Assembly (NCBI GenBank): GCA_937899785.1
Contig: CALCCG010000237.1
Coordinates: 1-38,933 of the forward strand
From: an uncultured Erythrobacter sp.
Lineage (GTDB): Bacteria; Pseudomonadota; Alphaproteobacteria; Sphingomonadales; Sphingomonadaceae
DNA length: 38,933 nt
Direction: 5' to 3'
Shown: positions 1 to 7,968 of the stretch, in pieces
Numbering within the stretch: position 1 is the stretch's first letter
Layout of the letters: each line of letters begins with the position of its first letter
Notes under the pieces: model-generated
What the model was told of the DNA's origin: nothing
Databases searched by the model: none
The model's input: the letters and a program-made list of their open reading frames with translations, nothing else
Translations under genes and position numbers: made by a program

Positions 1-568
1 TCGAGACAAAGCCGCGTTCCACCACATCGCTAACCTGGTCGAAAATCTGCTGGTTGGAGGTGACAACTTCGCGTTGGAGCGCGATCTGACCTTCAAGGTT
101 ACTTGCCTGAGCCTCTGCCGCTGCGATCTGAGCCGTCAGCCGCGACCGTTCCGCCTCTGCGCGTCTACTTGCCATTGCGACTTGCGCTTGACTGAGCTCT
201 TGGCGAGCCGCAATCGCTCCTAGGCTGCGACCTGCCACATCACCGCCTGCCGCTGCTTCACGATCCGAGTTGATGACCAGAAGGCGGTCACCTTTTGTGA
301 CCACGTCGCCATCGGAAACTGTGAGCTCAGAAACAAGCCCCTGTTGTGGTGCTACGATCTTTGCACTGGTTGCATCTGTGAGCAGCAGACCCGGTACAGT
401 CTCAATGCGAGAATACGTGCCCCAGCTGACCCAAACAGCCGCTATCGCGATGATCACAAACAAAGCTGCTGCGAACAGCTTTGTCGAAAGGGGCTGCGAG
501 AGCACCACTTCACCATGCAATTTATTCGACGTGCTCTCCAGCACTTCAGACCTAAACAACGACCCCAT
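1..568 (-). CDS. HlyD-family secretion adaptor, N-terminal part (runs off window)
   Basis: This is the first 189 codons of a periplasmic adaptor (membrane fusion protein) of the HlyD/CvaA type, which links an inner-membrane ABC exporter to an outer-membrane channel in type I secretion. The ATG at 566-568 is preceded by GGACGGA about 8 nt upstream. The protein shows a short cytoplasmic N-terminus (MGSLFRSEVLES), one membrane segment around residues 31-48, a biotinyl-lipoyl-like half motif (APQQGLVSEL...DGDVVTKGDRLL, about 75-98), then a long Ala/Gln/Glu-rich helical hairpin region ending DVVERGFVS at the window edge. The opening resembles adaptors of bacteriocin or peptide exporters with a peptidase domain. 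The partner exporter is expected beyond the window. Base composition is less GC-rich than the downstream genes, hinting at accessory DNA. Family assignment is secure; the substrate is unknown. Confidence 0.85.
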   Translation of the reverse strand, partial: MGSLFRSEVLESTSNKLHGEVVLSQPLSTKLFAAALFVIIAIAAVWVSWGTYSRIETVPGLLLTDATSAKIVAPQQGLVSELTVSDGDVVTKGDRLLVINSDREAAAGGDVAGRSLGAIAARQELSQAQVAMASRRAEAERSRLTAQIAAAEAQASNLEGQIALQREVVTSNQQIFDQVSDVVERGFVS

Positions 569-926
569 CGTTTATTCCGTCCAATTGATCCCGCACTAAG
601 TATGTTGACGGGGTCGAGTTGGCTGATTGTATGAAACCGTCAAAGCGCTGATTTAAAGGCAAATCAGGGGCCTAGTTTTTCTGTAGGGGCTGCTGAAACC
701 CCAGTAATTCTGGGATTCTCTGGGCCTCACTCCATAGTGTAAATCTCGCCCGTGCGGACGAATATGCGGTTTCTTTGTCTAAGTTAGTTATGTCGAAGGC
801 GAGCTATTGCTGGTGCGACACAATTGTGAGGTGCCGTCGAAAAGGCACTCGCCCAATCTAGCGAATCAACTATGTCCGTTTGTGGGTCGCTAGCGGAATG
901 TCGGCTTTCGGCTTGCGCTCACCCAA
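569..926. other. 358-bp spacer without a gene; two small hairpins
   Basis: No credible coding frame is seen between the start of the HlyD-type gene and the 3' end of the amidohydrolase gene, which is transcribed toward it. It holds two perfect small inverted repeats: CTGATTT/AAATCAG at 648-654 and 661-667, and CCCAG/CTGGG at 700-704 and 710-714. The sequence is relatively AT-rich and should contain the promoter of the adaptor gene (minus strand); TTGACG on the minus strand at 643-638 could be a -35 element but no convincing -10 follows. Operator or terminator roles of the hairpins are guesses. Confidence 0.4.
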
Positions 927-2693
927 TTACTCCGCCGCTTCCGCCAGCTCAGCGCGCTGTGGCCCGCGCACGAGGCCGCCGGGCGTTTCGCCGGTCCACA
1001 CGCCGTTCTCGAAGGTGACCACGCCACTCTTGATCGTCGCGACATAGCCGTCGGCCTTTTGCAGCAGGCGCTTGCCGCCTGCGGGCAGGTCAAATTCGAG
1101 CCATGGGCGGCCCAGTTTCAGCGCGTCCATGTCAATCACGTTGAGGTCGGCGAGATAGCCGGGCGCGATCAGCCCGCGATCGTCGAGGCCATAGAGCAGC
1201 GCGGTGTCGCGGCACTGGCGCTTGATCGCGTTCTCCAGCGTGATCCTCTCGCCGCGAGAGCGGTTCTTGACCCAATGCTCCAGCATGAAAGTGGGCGAGG
1301 CCGCGTCGCAGATCGTGCCGCAATGCGCGCCGCCATCGCTGAGCGAGTTCACCGTGTCATCGGCGTGCTGGAGCGGATGGAGGAAATCGAGGTTCCCGTC
1401 GGCGTAGTTCAGGATCGGGAGGTAGATGAAGCCGGTCGCCTCGTCCGCGCACAGCATATCATAGGCGTATTCCTGCGGGTCGACGCCCGCCGCGCGGGCG
1501 CGCTCTTTGACGCTGGCGCTGGCATCCGGCTCATAGTCAAAGTCGGGATCCATCTCATACTGCAGCGCCCAGCCCTGGGTGATGACCATGACGACGCCAA
1601 TGATATCCATGGGCGCATCGGAGTAATCGTTGGGCTCGGACAGAAGCTGTTTCTTAAAGGCGGGATCGAGCAGTTTCGCCTTTTGCTGGTCCCAAGGCAG
1701 ATCCTTGATCGTGTTCCAGCTCGGGCGGAAGGCGAAGGGGTTCACGGTGCCCTGCCAGGCCATGATGATACCGTTTCCGCGCAGCGCGATCTGGGCGACG
1801 ATGTTGGCGCCGTTGTCATTCTCGGCGCGCATCGTTTCGATCTGCTCTTTGAGCGGCATTTCCTTGGCAATGCTTTCCAGCGCGGCAAAGGTGACAGGGA
1901 TGCCCGCCTCGCGGCTCAATGTGCCCATCCATTCAAATTCGTTCCAGTCCCGCTGGAGGTCGCTGGCCATTTCGAACACGGCGTGGCCGCCCGCTTGCTT
2001 GGCGCGGCCCATCGCTTTGCCGATGGCGACCAGCTCTTCGGGCGTTGCTGTGGTGCCGGGGACAAGCTCTCCATCGACCGATTTGTGCAGCACGGTGCGC
2101 GAGGTGGAGAAACCCAGAGCGCCCGCGCGCACACCTTCTTCGACAATCGCGCTCATCGCCGCGATGTCTTCTTCTGTGGGCACAGCGCCGGGTTGCTCGC
2201 GATCACCCAGCACATAGGCGCGCACCGCGCCGTGGGGGACATGCGTGCCGACATCGACCGTGCGCGGCAGCTTCTCCAATGCGTCGAGATACTCGGGGAA
2301 GGTCTCCCAGTCCCAGGTGATCCCTTCGGCCAAAGCCGTGCCGGGGATGTCCTCAACGCCCTCCATCAGGCTGATGAGCCATTCGTGGCGATCGGGCTTG
2401 GCGGGCGCAAAGCCGACGCCGCAATTGCCCATGACGACCGTGGTGACGCCGTGCCAGCTGGATGGCGCCATCTCCTGATCCCAGGTTGCTTGGCCATCAT
2501 AATGGGTGTGAATGTCGACAAAACCGGGCGCGACGACCTTGCCGCCCGCGTCAATCTCGCGCGAGGCATCGCCGCCAATGTCACCGATCCCTGCGATCAT
2601 TCCGTCCTTTACCGCGACATCGCCGGTAAAGGCGGGTGCGCCGCTGCCATCGACGATCGTTCCGCCCCGGATGATGAGGTCATACTCCGCCAT
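927..2693 (-). CDS. N-acyl-D-amino-acid deacylase / D-aminoacylase-type amidohydrolase
   Basis: Metal-dependent hydrolase of the amidohydrolase superfamily, D-aminoacylase branch, 588 aa. Such enzymes hydrolyse N-acyl-D-amino acids or related amides in the cytoplasm; the substrate here cannot be read from sequence. Visible signs: the N-terminal beta-sandwich strand ([15 protein letters not shown]), the metal-binding HTH motif (His62, His64), the [10 protein letters not shown] stretch characteristic of D-aminoacylases (bridging Cys), [10 protein letters not shown], and the C-terminal SDGGAH motif with the catalytic Asp. The start at 2693 is chosen because GGGAGAG lies about 7 nt upstream and [11 protein letters not shown] is the normal family N-terminus; an in-frame start at 2732 would add 13 residues of no family resemblance. 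It is divergent from the hydrolase at 2762, with a 68-bp shared promoter region. Confidence 0.85.
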   Translation of the reverse strand: MAEYDLIIRGGTIVDGSGAPAFTGDVAVKDGMIAGIGDIGGDASREIDAGGKVVAPGFVDIHTHYDGQATWDQEMAPSSWHGVTTVVMGNCGVGFAPAKPDRHEWLISLMEGVEDIPGTALAEGITWDWETFPEYLDALEKLPRTVDVGTHVPHGAVRAYVLGDREQPGAVPTEEDIAAMSAIVEEGVRAGALGFSTSRTVLHKSVDGELVPGTTATPEELVAIGKAMGRAKQAGGHAVFEMASDLQRDWNEFEWMGTLSREAGIPVTFAALESIAKEMPLKEQIETMRAENDNGANIVAQIALRGNGIIMAWQGTVNPFAFRPSWNTIKDLPWDQQKAKLLDPAFKKQLLSEPNDYSDAPMDIIGVVMVITQGWALQYEMDPDFDYEPDASASVKERARAAGVDPQEYAYDMLCADEATGFIYLPILNYADGNLDFLHPLQHADDTVNSLSDGGAHCGTICDAASPTFMLEHWVKNRSRGERITLENAIKRQCRDTALLYGLDDRGLIAPGYLADLNVIDMDALKLGRPWLEFDLPAGGKRLLQKADGYVATIKSGVVTFENGVWTGETPGGLVRGPQRAELAEAAE

Positions 2694-2761
2694 TTTGTCT
2701 CTCCCACAATTCGTTACATTAATCCGTACCACAGCCCGGCGCGCGCTGCTACGCCCTGGCC

Positions 2762-3670
2762 ATGGTTATGCAAGCGAGCGGGGGCCCGAGCTGGAGCCCC
2801 GACCCCGAAAGCGGGATCACGATTGACTTTGTCGAAGCGGGCGAATTGACTTTCGAGGTGGCGCAGGCGGGGGAAGGCGATCATCTGGCGATCCTGCTCC
2901 ACGGCTTTCCCGAGCTTCATTATTCCTGGCAAGGCCAAATGCCCTTATTGGCCGAAATGGGCTACCGCGTCTGGGCACCCAACCTTCGCGGTTATGGTGG
3001 AACCTCTCGGCCTGAGAGGGTCGTGAACTACTCTTTTGACAAGCTTCTGGCAGATATTGGCGCGCTGATTGATGCGAGTGGCGCCAAGAAGGTCACGTTG
3101 ATTTGCCACGATTGGGGCGGTCTTATCGGCTGGCGGTTTGCGATCCTCAAGACCCGGCCGTTGGAGCGGTTTGTGGCGATGAACATCCCGCACCCGCTGG
3201 CGCTGCGACGGCAAAGCCGCAATCTCAAGCAATTGAGGAAAAGCTGGTACATCTTCTTCTTCCAGATCCCCTGGCTGCCCGAGACGCTGTTCGGAACGAA
3301 CGGCGCAAAGCGGATCGGCGACATCTTTCTCAACACCTCTTGCAACCCGGAACAGTTCGGGCGCGATGTGCGGGAGGTCTATCGCCAGGCGGCGGCAAGG
3401 CCCGGCGCGCTGAAAGCGATGATCCATTATTACCGGGCGCTGTTTCGTGGCCGGCAGGTCTTCAATGTCGGCGATGGGCGCGTCGAGGTGCCAACGCTGA
3501 TGATCTTTGGCGAACAGGACGTTGCAATCGAAACGAGTGCCATTGAAGGGACCGAGAAGTGGGTGCCCCATTACACCGTGAAGCGGCTGCCCGATGCCTC
3601 GCATTGGGTTCAGCAGGACGCGCCGGACGAAGTCAACGCGATCCTGAAAGATTGGCTGCCTAAGGCGTGA
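2762..3670 (+). CDS. alpha/beta hydrolase, epoxide hydrolase-like
   Basis: 302-aa cytoplasmic alpha/beta-hydrolase of the soluble epoxide hydrolase/haloalkane dehalogenase group. The oxyanion motif HGFPE is at residues 47-51, and the nucleophile elbow HDWGG has Asp117 rather than Ser. A candidate acid is in GEQD and the catalytic His in SHWVQQD near the C-terminus. The Asp nucleophile with HGFP and a cap region containing two Tyr (WYIFFFQIP, HYYRALFRG) favours an epoxide hydrolase over an esterase. The ATG at 2762 has no clear ribosome-binding site; a second ATG at 2768 is possible, so the exact start is uncertain by two codons. It is divergent from the amidohydrolase and followed after 29 bp by the exported phosphodiesterase, so the two may be co-transcribed. 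The natural substrate is unknown. Confidence 0.8.
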   Translation: MVMQASGGPSWSPDPESGITIDFVEAGELTFEVAQAGEGDHLAILLHGFPELHYSWQGQMPLLAEMGYRVWAPNLRGYGGTSRPERVVNYSFDKLLADIGALIDASGAKKVTLICHDWGGLIGWRFAILKTRPLERFVAMNIPHPLALRRQSRNLKQLRKSWYIFFFQIPWLPETLFGTNGAKRIGDIFLNTSCNPEQFGRDVREVYRQAAARPGALKAMIHYYRALFRGRQVFNVGDGRVEVPTLMIFGEQDVAIETSAIEGTEKWVPHYTVKRLPDASHWVQQDAPDEVNAILKDWLPKA

Positions 3671-3699
3671 TTAGTTCTTGGTACCAAAGGGGTTTCGCC

Positions 3700-4650
3700 A
3701 TGGTTTTCACATCACGATTTGGCAGTGTCCTTGCTTTCGCCGCAATCGCGCTCGCCGTACCCGGCGCCGCGCAGACGGATCGCGGCGGTTACGCGATCGA
3801 TCCGGCGGGTGACCTGTCGGCCATGCTCGATTGCCTCGAGGCTGAGGGCAAGACGCTGATCAGCGCGCATCGCGGCGGGCCTTCGGCGGGCCTGCCGGAA
3901 AACGGGATCGAGACGATGGACGCGATCCTTGCAGGCGTGCCCGCGATCATGGAGGTCGATGTCGCGCAAAGCACCGACGGCGTTCTTTACCTCATGCACG
4001 ACCGCACGATTGATCGCACCACGACGGGCAGCGGCAAGACGAGCGAGCTGGCGTGGGACGCGATCAAGGGCTTGAACCTCGTCGACGAGGCCGGGTGGAT
4101 GACACCGTACACCGTGCCCACGCTCGAAGCTGCGCTCGATTGGGCCAAGGGCAAGACCGTCCTCCAGATCGATTTCAAACGCACCGCCAGCTTTGAAGAC
4201 ACCATTGCACTGATCCGCGCCAAGCAGATGGCCGATAGCGTGATCCTCATCGCCTATTCGCAAGCGCAGGCGGCCAAGCTCCACAAGCTCGCGCCCGAAA
4301 TGCTGGTTTCCTATTCGATTTCAAAGCCCGGCGATCTCGATGCGATCGTCGCTGCCGGAGTGCCCGCGGAACGGATCGTTGCCTTCACCGGCACACGCAC
4401 CGCGCGGCCTGACCTCTACGCAGCGCTCGATGAGGCTGATGTCGAGGTGATCTTTGGCACTCTGGGCCGCCCAGATCGCTCGATTGACGGGGTGATTGCG
4501 CGCTTTGGCACGTCCGAGCGTTACGCTGAACTGGGCGAGGGCGGGGTCGACATCCTCGCTACCGATCGCGGGCGCGAGGCGGCGGCGGCGCTCGCTCAGG
4601 CGGGGCGGTTGCCCGAAGCGGGAGCGTGCGGGGTCAGCCTGGGGCAATAA
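3700..4650 (+). CDS. exported glycerophosphodiester phosphodiesterase
   Basis: 316-aa GDPD-family enzyme, expected to hydrolyse glycerophosphodiesters to sn-glycerol 3-phosphate and an alcohol in the periplasm. A Sec signal peptide is visible (hydrophobic stretch about residues 9-21, likely cleavage after VPGAA). The family active-site signature is complete: AHRGG (His57, Arg58), PENG (Glu68, Asn69), EVD (Glu85, Asp87) and the general acid in LMHD (His100). The ATG at 3700 is preferred because AAAGGGG lies about 7 nt upstream; in-frame starts further 5' would overlap the preceding stop and bury the signal peptide. The gene is followed after 54 bp by the small Cys-rich peptide gene. Function at family level is secure. 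Confidence 0.88.
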   Translation: MVFTSRFGSVLAFAAIALAVPGAAQTDRGGYAIDPAGDLSAMLDCLEAEGKTLISAHRGGPSAGLPENGIETMDAILAGVPAIMEVDVAQSTDGVLYLMHDRTIDRTTTGSGKTSELAWDAIKGLNLVDEAGWMTPYTVPTLEAALDWAKGKTVLQIDFKRTASFEDTIALIRAKQMADSVILIAYSQAQAAKLHKLAPEMLVSYSISKPGDLDAIVAAGVPAERIVAFTGTRTARPDLYAALDEADVEVIFGTLGRPDRSIDGVIARFGTSERYAELGEGGVDILATDRGREAAAALAQAGRLPEAGACGVSLGQ

Positions 4651-4704
4651 TCGGCGTGCTAACGCGCTGTGAACCCTTACCCAATCGCAGCTCTGGAGGC
4701 ACAA

Positions 4705-4992
4705 ATGAAGACCGCGGCAACCCTTTCGGCAATCACTTTGGGCGCGATTGGGGTCACGGCTGTCTCTTCATCCGCGGTGCAGGCGCATTACGCTCGCGGG
4801 ATCGAGCGGTGCTATGGCGTTGTCGCCAAGGGAATGAATGACTGCGCGACCGACAAGCACGCCTGCGCCGGCGTCGCACGCGTAGACCGCGACCCAAGTG
4901 ACTGGATCTATGTGGCTCGGGATAGCTGCAAGCAGATCGCCGGTGGTCGCACGGATGCCCCCTTTGTCTGCTTGCCGGATGAGTGCGCTTAA
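4705..4992 (+). CDS. bufA1: DUF2282/BufA1-like small exported Cys-rich peptide (bufferin-type precursor)
   Basis: 95-aa exported peptide with the pattern of the DUF2282 family, recently renamed BufA1 for bufferin-type metallophores: ribosomal peptides whose Cys residues are modified by a DUF692 (MNIO, BufB) enzyme with a DUF2063 partner (BufC) and which bind copper. Seen here: a signal peptide (hydrophobic residues 7-25, likely cleavage after VQA), then the family core CYGVVAKGMNDC...HACAG...SC. Cys positions are 36, 47, 54 and 74 (the usual four) plus 89 and 94 in a C-terminal extension (VCLPDECA). The start is supported by GGAGG 7 nt upstream. No bufB, bufC or DoxX-like bufD gene lies in the window, so the peptide is an orphan here. 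Family is confident from the motif spacing; modification and metal binding are inferred. Confidence 0.75.
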   Translation: MKTAATLSAITLGAIGVTAVSSSAVQAHYARGIERCYGVVAKGMNDCATDKHACAGVARVDRDPSDWIYVARDSCKQIAGGRTDAPFVCLPDECA

Positions 4993-5020
4993 TGGCGCCC
5001 GACCCATGAGCAAGCGGGGC

Positions 5021-5872
5021 TTAAGCCGCTTCGGCCTCGACCTCCGGTGCGTCAAGAAAGTCGCGGATCGCGGTGACGCTTTCCTCACGGTGGCTGAGGA
5101 GGAACAGATGCCCGCCGCCTTCCATCACCCTAAGCTCGCTATTCGGGATCAGCGCGTCGAGAAACTTGCCGTTGATAAGCGGCACGATCGCATCGTCATC
5201 GCCCATCATGATCAGCGTCTTCTTCTTCAAGAGGAACGGCAAAGCGGGCGCGCTGGTCCAGCCCAGCATGCAGAGCAGCTGATACATATATCCGCGCGCA
5301 GAGGGTGGCTTCAGCCGCGCCATATGGCCCTTCTTTACTGCCATCTTGCCCAGACCTTCACCATAAAGGGTCTCAAAATTCTTCAGCATGTAATCAGTGT
5401 CGATATAGCGGCGCGGATTGGCCATTTTGGACAGCGCCTTTGGGCTGCCTGGCATCATGAGCATTCCTGCGCTGGTGGCGATCAGCACGACGCGACGCGT
5501 TCGGTTCGGGTGCTGCATGGCAAAGTGCTGCGCGATGCCGCCGCCCCAGCTGATGCCCATCACATCGACCGTGTCCACGCCGAGGGTTTGGAGCAATTCG
5601 GAGGCCGCCCAGCAGATCGTGAAGGGGTTGTAAGGCACCACCGGATCGGGCGATTCGCCGACACCAGGCATATCGAACATGATAAATGCGCGCTCGCTCA
5701 TTTCCTCGCAAAACGGAGCAAGCGCTTCGATATTGGCGCCGATCCCGTTGAAGAACAGAACCGGGGGCTCCTTCTGCGCTGAATCGAGCCTCCACGTCGC
5801 AACCCGTAGCGTCCGACCGCCCACCTTTTGCATCGTAACGACGGCTTCATCCATACTATCAGCCAAGTCCAA
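5021..5872 (-). CDS. phaZ: intracellular poly(3-hydroxyalkanoate) depolymerase
   Basis: 283-aa alpha/beta-hydrolase closely resembling the intracellular medium-chain PHA depolymerase PhaZ of Pseudomonas, which mobilises stored polyester to 3-hydroxyacids. Shared features: LFFNGIGAN near residue 39, the DMPGVGES segment, the nucleophile elbow GISWGG (Ser108), PGSPKALSKMANPRRYI, GDDDAIVPLIN (catalytic Asp about 225-227) and GGGHLFLLS (His255). It lies 117 bp downstream of phaC on the same strand, as in the Pseudomonas phaC1-phaZ order, so a joint transcript is likely. The start used is a TTG at 5872 with AAAGGA about 5 nt upstream; an ATG six codons later (5854) also fits family length but lacks a spaced Shine-Dalgarno. 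It converges with the bufA1-like gene, leaving 28 bp between stops. Confidence 0.85.
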   Translation of the reverse strand: MDLADSMDEAVVTMQKVGGRTLRVATWRLDSAQKEPPVLFFNGIGANIEALAPFCEEMSERAFIMFDMPGVGESPDPVVPYNPFTICWAASELLQTLGVDTVDVMGISWGGGIAQHFAMQHPNRTRRVVLIATSAGMLMMPGSPKALSKMANPRRYIDTDYMLKNFETLYGEGLGKMAVKKGHMARLKPPSARGYMYQLLCMLGWTSAPALPFLLKKKTLIMMGDDDAIVPLINGKFLDALIPNSELRVMEGGGHLFLLSHREESVTAIRDFLDAPEVEAEAA

Positions 5873-5989
5873 CCCGTCCTTTATCCGTTGTCATCGCTTT
5901 TGCGAGAAATGGCACAGGAGAGCTCGTCGATCCCTCGCGAGCGCTGCCTGTGCCATACCCCGGATCCCAACGGGGCGGGGCGGGCTGTA

Positions 5990-7687
5990 TCAGACTTCTT
6001 CGACGACGTAGAGTCCGGGAGCGCCCTCAAGCGGGGCATAGTCCTTGCTGCCAAGCTCGCTCGGCGCGGCGATCTTTTTACCAGCGCGCTTTTGCACCCA
6101 TTCCGCCCAAAGCGGCCACCAGCTGCCTTTGACCTCTTCGGTGCCTTGCAGCCATTCATCAGCGGTCGCGGGCAGCTTGCCCTTCTTCTTCTGGACGAAA
6201 TACTTGGCCTTGGGATTGGTCGGCGGGTTGAGGATCGCCTGCATATGCCCGCTCTGCGAGAGGACATAGGTGACATCCTTGGAGCCAAACAGCTGGGTCG
6301 AGCGATAGGTCGCCTTCCACGGCGTGATGTGATCGGTCACTCCGCCCAGGATGAAAAGGTCAGAGGTAACCTTGGTGAGGTCAACCATGTGGCCCGCCAT
6401 TTCGGTTTCCCCCGGGGTGGAGAAAGCGAGCGTCTCATACAGCGTCAGGAAGTCGCCCATCAGGGTTGAGGAGAGGTTGGTCGCATCCGAATTCCAGAAC
6501 AGGACATCAAAGGCCGGCGGGTCCATACCCAGCAGGTAATTGTTGATGACATAGTTCCAGATGAGATCATTGGGCCGCAGCCAGGCAAAGCCGCGCGCAA
6601 GGTCATCGGCCTTGATAATCCCCTGCTTCGCCGCGCGCTGGCGCGCCAATTGCAGGCCATTCTCGCTCACCAGCGAGCCCGCTTCGATGTCGGTCGGTTT
6701 GGGGTGGAGCACGCACACCATCAGCGTGAGCGAGCCCAGCACGTCGTTCTTGGTCGCCGCCAGTTTCGAGGCCAGCACGGACGCGGTCTGCCCTCCAGAG
6801 CAACCGGCTGAAACGTTGACTTTCTTGGACCCAGTGATGTTCGAGACCACTGTGAGCGCCTCTTCGCACGAGGCTATGTAGTCATCCATGCCCCACACGC
6901 CCTGTTCTTTGGACGGGTTACGCCAGGAGATAACAAAGGTTTGCAGGCCGTTATCGACCTGCCACTTGATGATCGACTTCTCTGGTGAGAGGTCGTTGAT
7001 GTACATCTTGTTGATCTGCGGCGGGATTGTAAGCTGGGGAATCTCGTAGACGTCATCCGTGGTGGCTGCGTATTGGATCAGCTCGTACATCTCGGTGCGG
7101 TGGACGACGCTGCCTTTGGAGGTCGCGACATTCTCACCCAATTTGAACGGGCGCTTGTCGACCTGACTGACCATGCCCTTGTTCTTGGTGAGATCGGTGT
7201 AGGCGTTTTGCAGACCCTTGATCAGGCTCAGGCCGCCGGAATTGATGATCTGCTTTTGCGCCATTGGGTTGCCCACCAGCGTGTTGGTTGGGGCCAAGCC
7301 GTCGAGGATGATGTTGGCGATAAAATTGGCGCGGTTGCGCTCCAATTCATCAAGCTCGAGGTCCTCCAGCCAATTGCGCATGCCCTTTTGCACGGCGAGG
7401 TAATATTGCGCGCCGGCGCGGAAGAAGGGGTTGTACTGCCAGGCCGGGTCCATGAAACGCTTATCTTTGGGGTGCGGCTTTAAGTCGCTCTTGCCGGTCA
7501 TGATCTTGACCATGTCCTCGGTCATCGAACGGGCGTGTTTGAACACGCGGTTCGGATCCGATGCGGTCTCGCGCAAAAGCAGCGCAACCGCTGAAACAAA
7601 GTCTTCGCGCGCAACACCGATCAGCGGTCCTAGAGCGTTTGTCGACTGGGCTGCCTCGTTTTCCAGTTGTACCGTTCCGTCTGCCAT
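5990..7687 (-). CDS. phaC: class II-like poly(3-hydroxyalkanoate) synthase
   Basis: 565-aa PHA synthase, which polymerises (R)-3-hydroxyacyl-CoA into storage polyester at the granule surface. The lipase-like box is SAGCSGG with nucleophile Cys296; the other catalytic residues are Asp452 (GGVTDHITPW) and His481 (SGHMQAILNPP), and Trp398 lies in LFWNSD. This numbering coincides, as I recall it, with Pseudomonas class II PhaC1 (Cys296, Trp398, Asp452), and the single-subunit length also fits class II. Class II enzymes usually prefer medium-chain (C6-C14) monomers, so an mcl-PHA product is inferred but not proven. The ATG has AAAGGGA about 8 nt upstream. phaZ follows on the same strand; no phasin, phaD or second synthase is in the window. 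Confidence 0.92.
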   Translation of the reverse strand: MADGTVQLENEAAQSTNALGPLIGVAREDFVSAVALLLRETASDPNRVFKHARSMTEDMVKIMTGKSDLKPHPKDKRFMDPAWQYNPFFRAGAQYYLAVQKGMRNWLEDLELDELERNRANFIANIILDGLAPTNTLVGNPMAQKQIINSGGLSLIKGLQNAYTDLTKNKGMVSQVDKRPFKLGENVATSKGSVVHRTEMYELIQYAATTDDVYEIPQLTIPPQINKMYINDLSPEKSIIKWQVDNGLQTFVISWRNPSKEQGVWGMDDYIASCEEALTVVSNITGSKKVNVSAGCSGGQTASVLASKLAATKNDVLGSLTLMVCVLHPKPTDIEAGSLVSENGLQLARQRAAKQGIIKADDLARGFAWLRPNDLIWNYVINNYLLGMDPPAFDVLFWNSDATNLSSTLMGDFLTLYETLAFSTPGETEMAGHMVDLTKVTSDLFILGGVTDHITPWKATYRSTQLFGSKDVTYVLSQSGHMQAILNPPTNPKAKYFVQKKKGKLPATADEWLQGTEEVKGSWWPLWAEWVQKRAGKKIAAPSELGSKDYAPLEGAPGLYVVEEV

Positions 7688-7832
7688 CGATGTCCCTTTC
7701 TAAAGCACCTCTCGTCCGGCGCCTCTTTTGGACGCCGTCCTTGTCATCCCTGCGATGCTTTGCCGGTTTGGCGCTTTGCGGCTCCGTTGCCTTTGTTTGG
7801 CCTTCGGCTCAAATCATCGCGTGGCCATGACA

Positions 7833-7849
7833 TGCATCGCATCGATGCA
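7833..7849. promoter_or_regulatory. inverted repeat in the phaC / c-di-GMP gene divergent spacer
   Basis: Within the 281-bp divergent spacer 7688-7968, TGCATC and GATGCA form a perfect 6-bp inverted repeat around a 5-nt centre. It sits 146-162 bp upstream of the phaC start and about 120 bp upstream of the diguanylate cyclase gene. A repressor or activator site for either gene is possible; no known operator consensus is recognised. The remainder of the spacer shows no gene. Confidence 0.25.
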
Positions 7850-7968
7850 ACGTGCAAGCGGTGACCCGGTTTCCCATTTGTTTGGTCAGCGCCTGCGTGG
7901 AATGTCCGTAAGGGGGCGTCTCCTAACGCTTAACCGTTTCTCAAAGCGTTTCGGGCCAAGCCCAAATT

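Noticed and set aside
1059..2849. 596-aa open frame on the plus strand opposite the amidohydrolase gene
   Set aside because: It is a high-GC antisense shadow of a clear enzyme gene, with no recognisable motif or ribosome-binding site.
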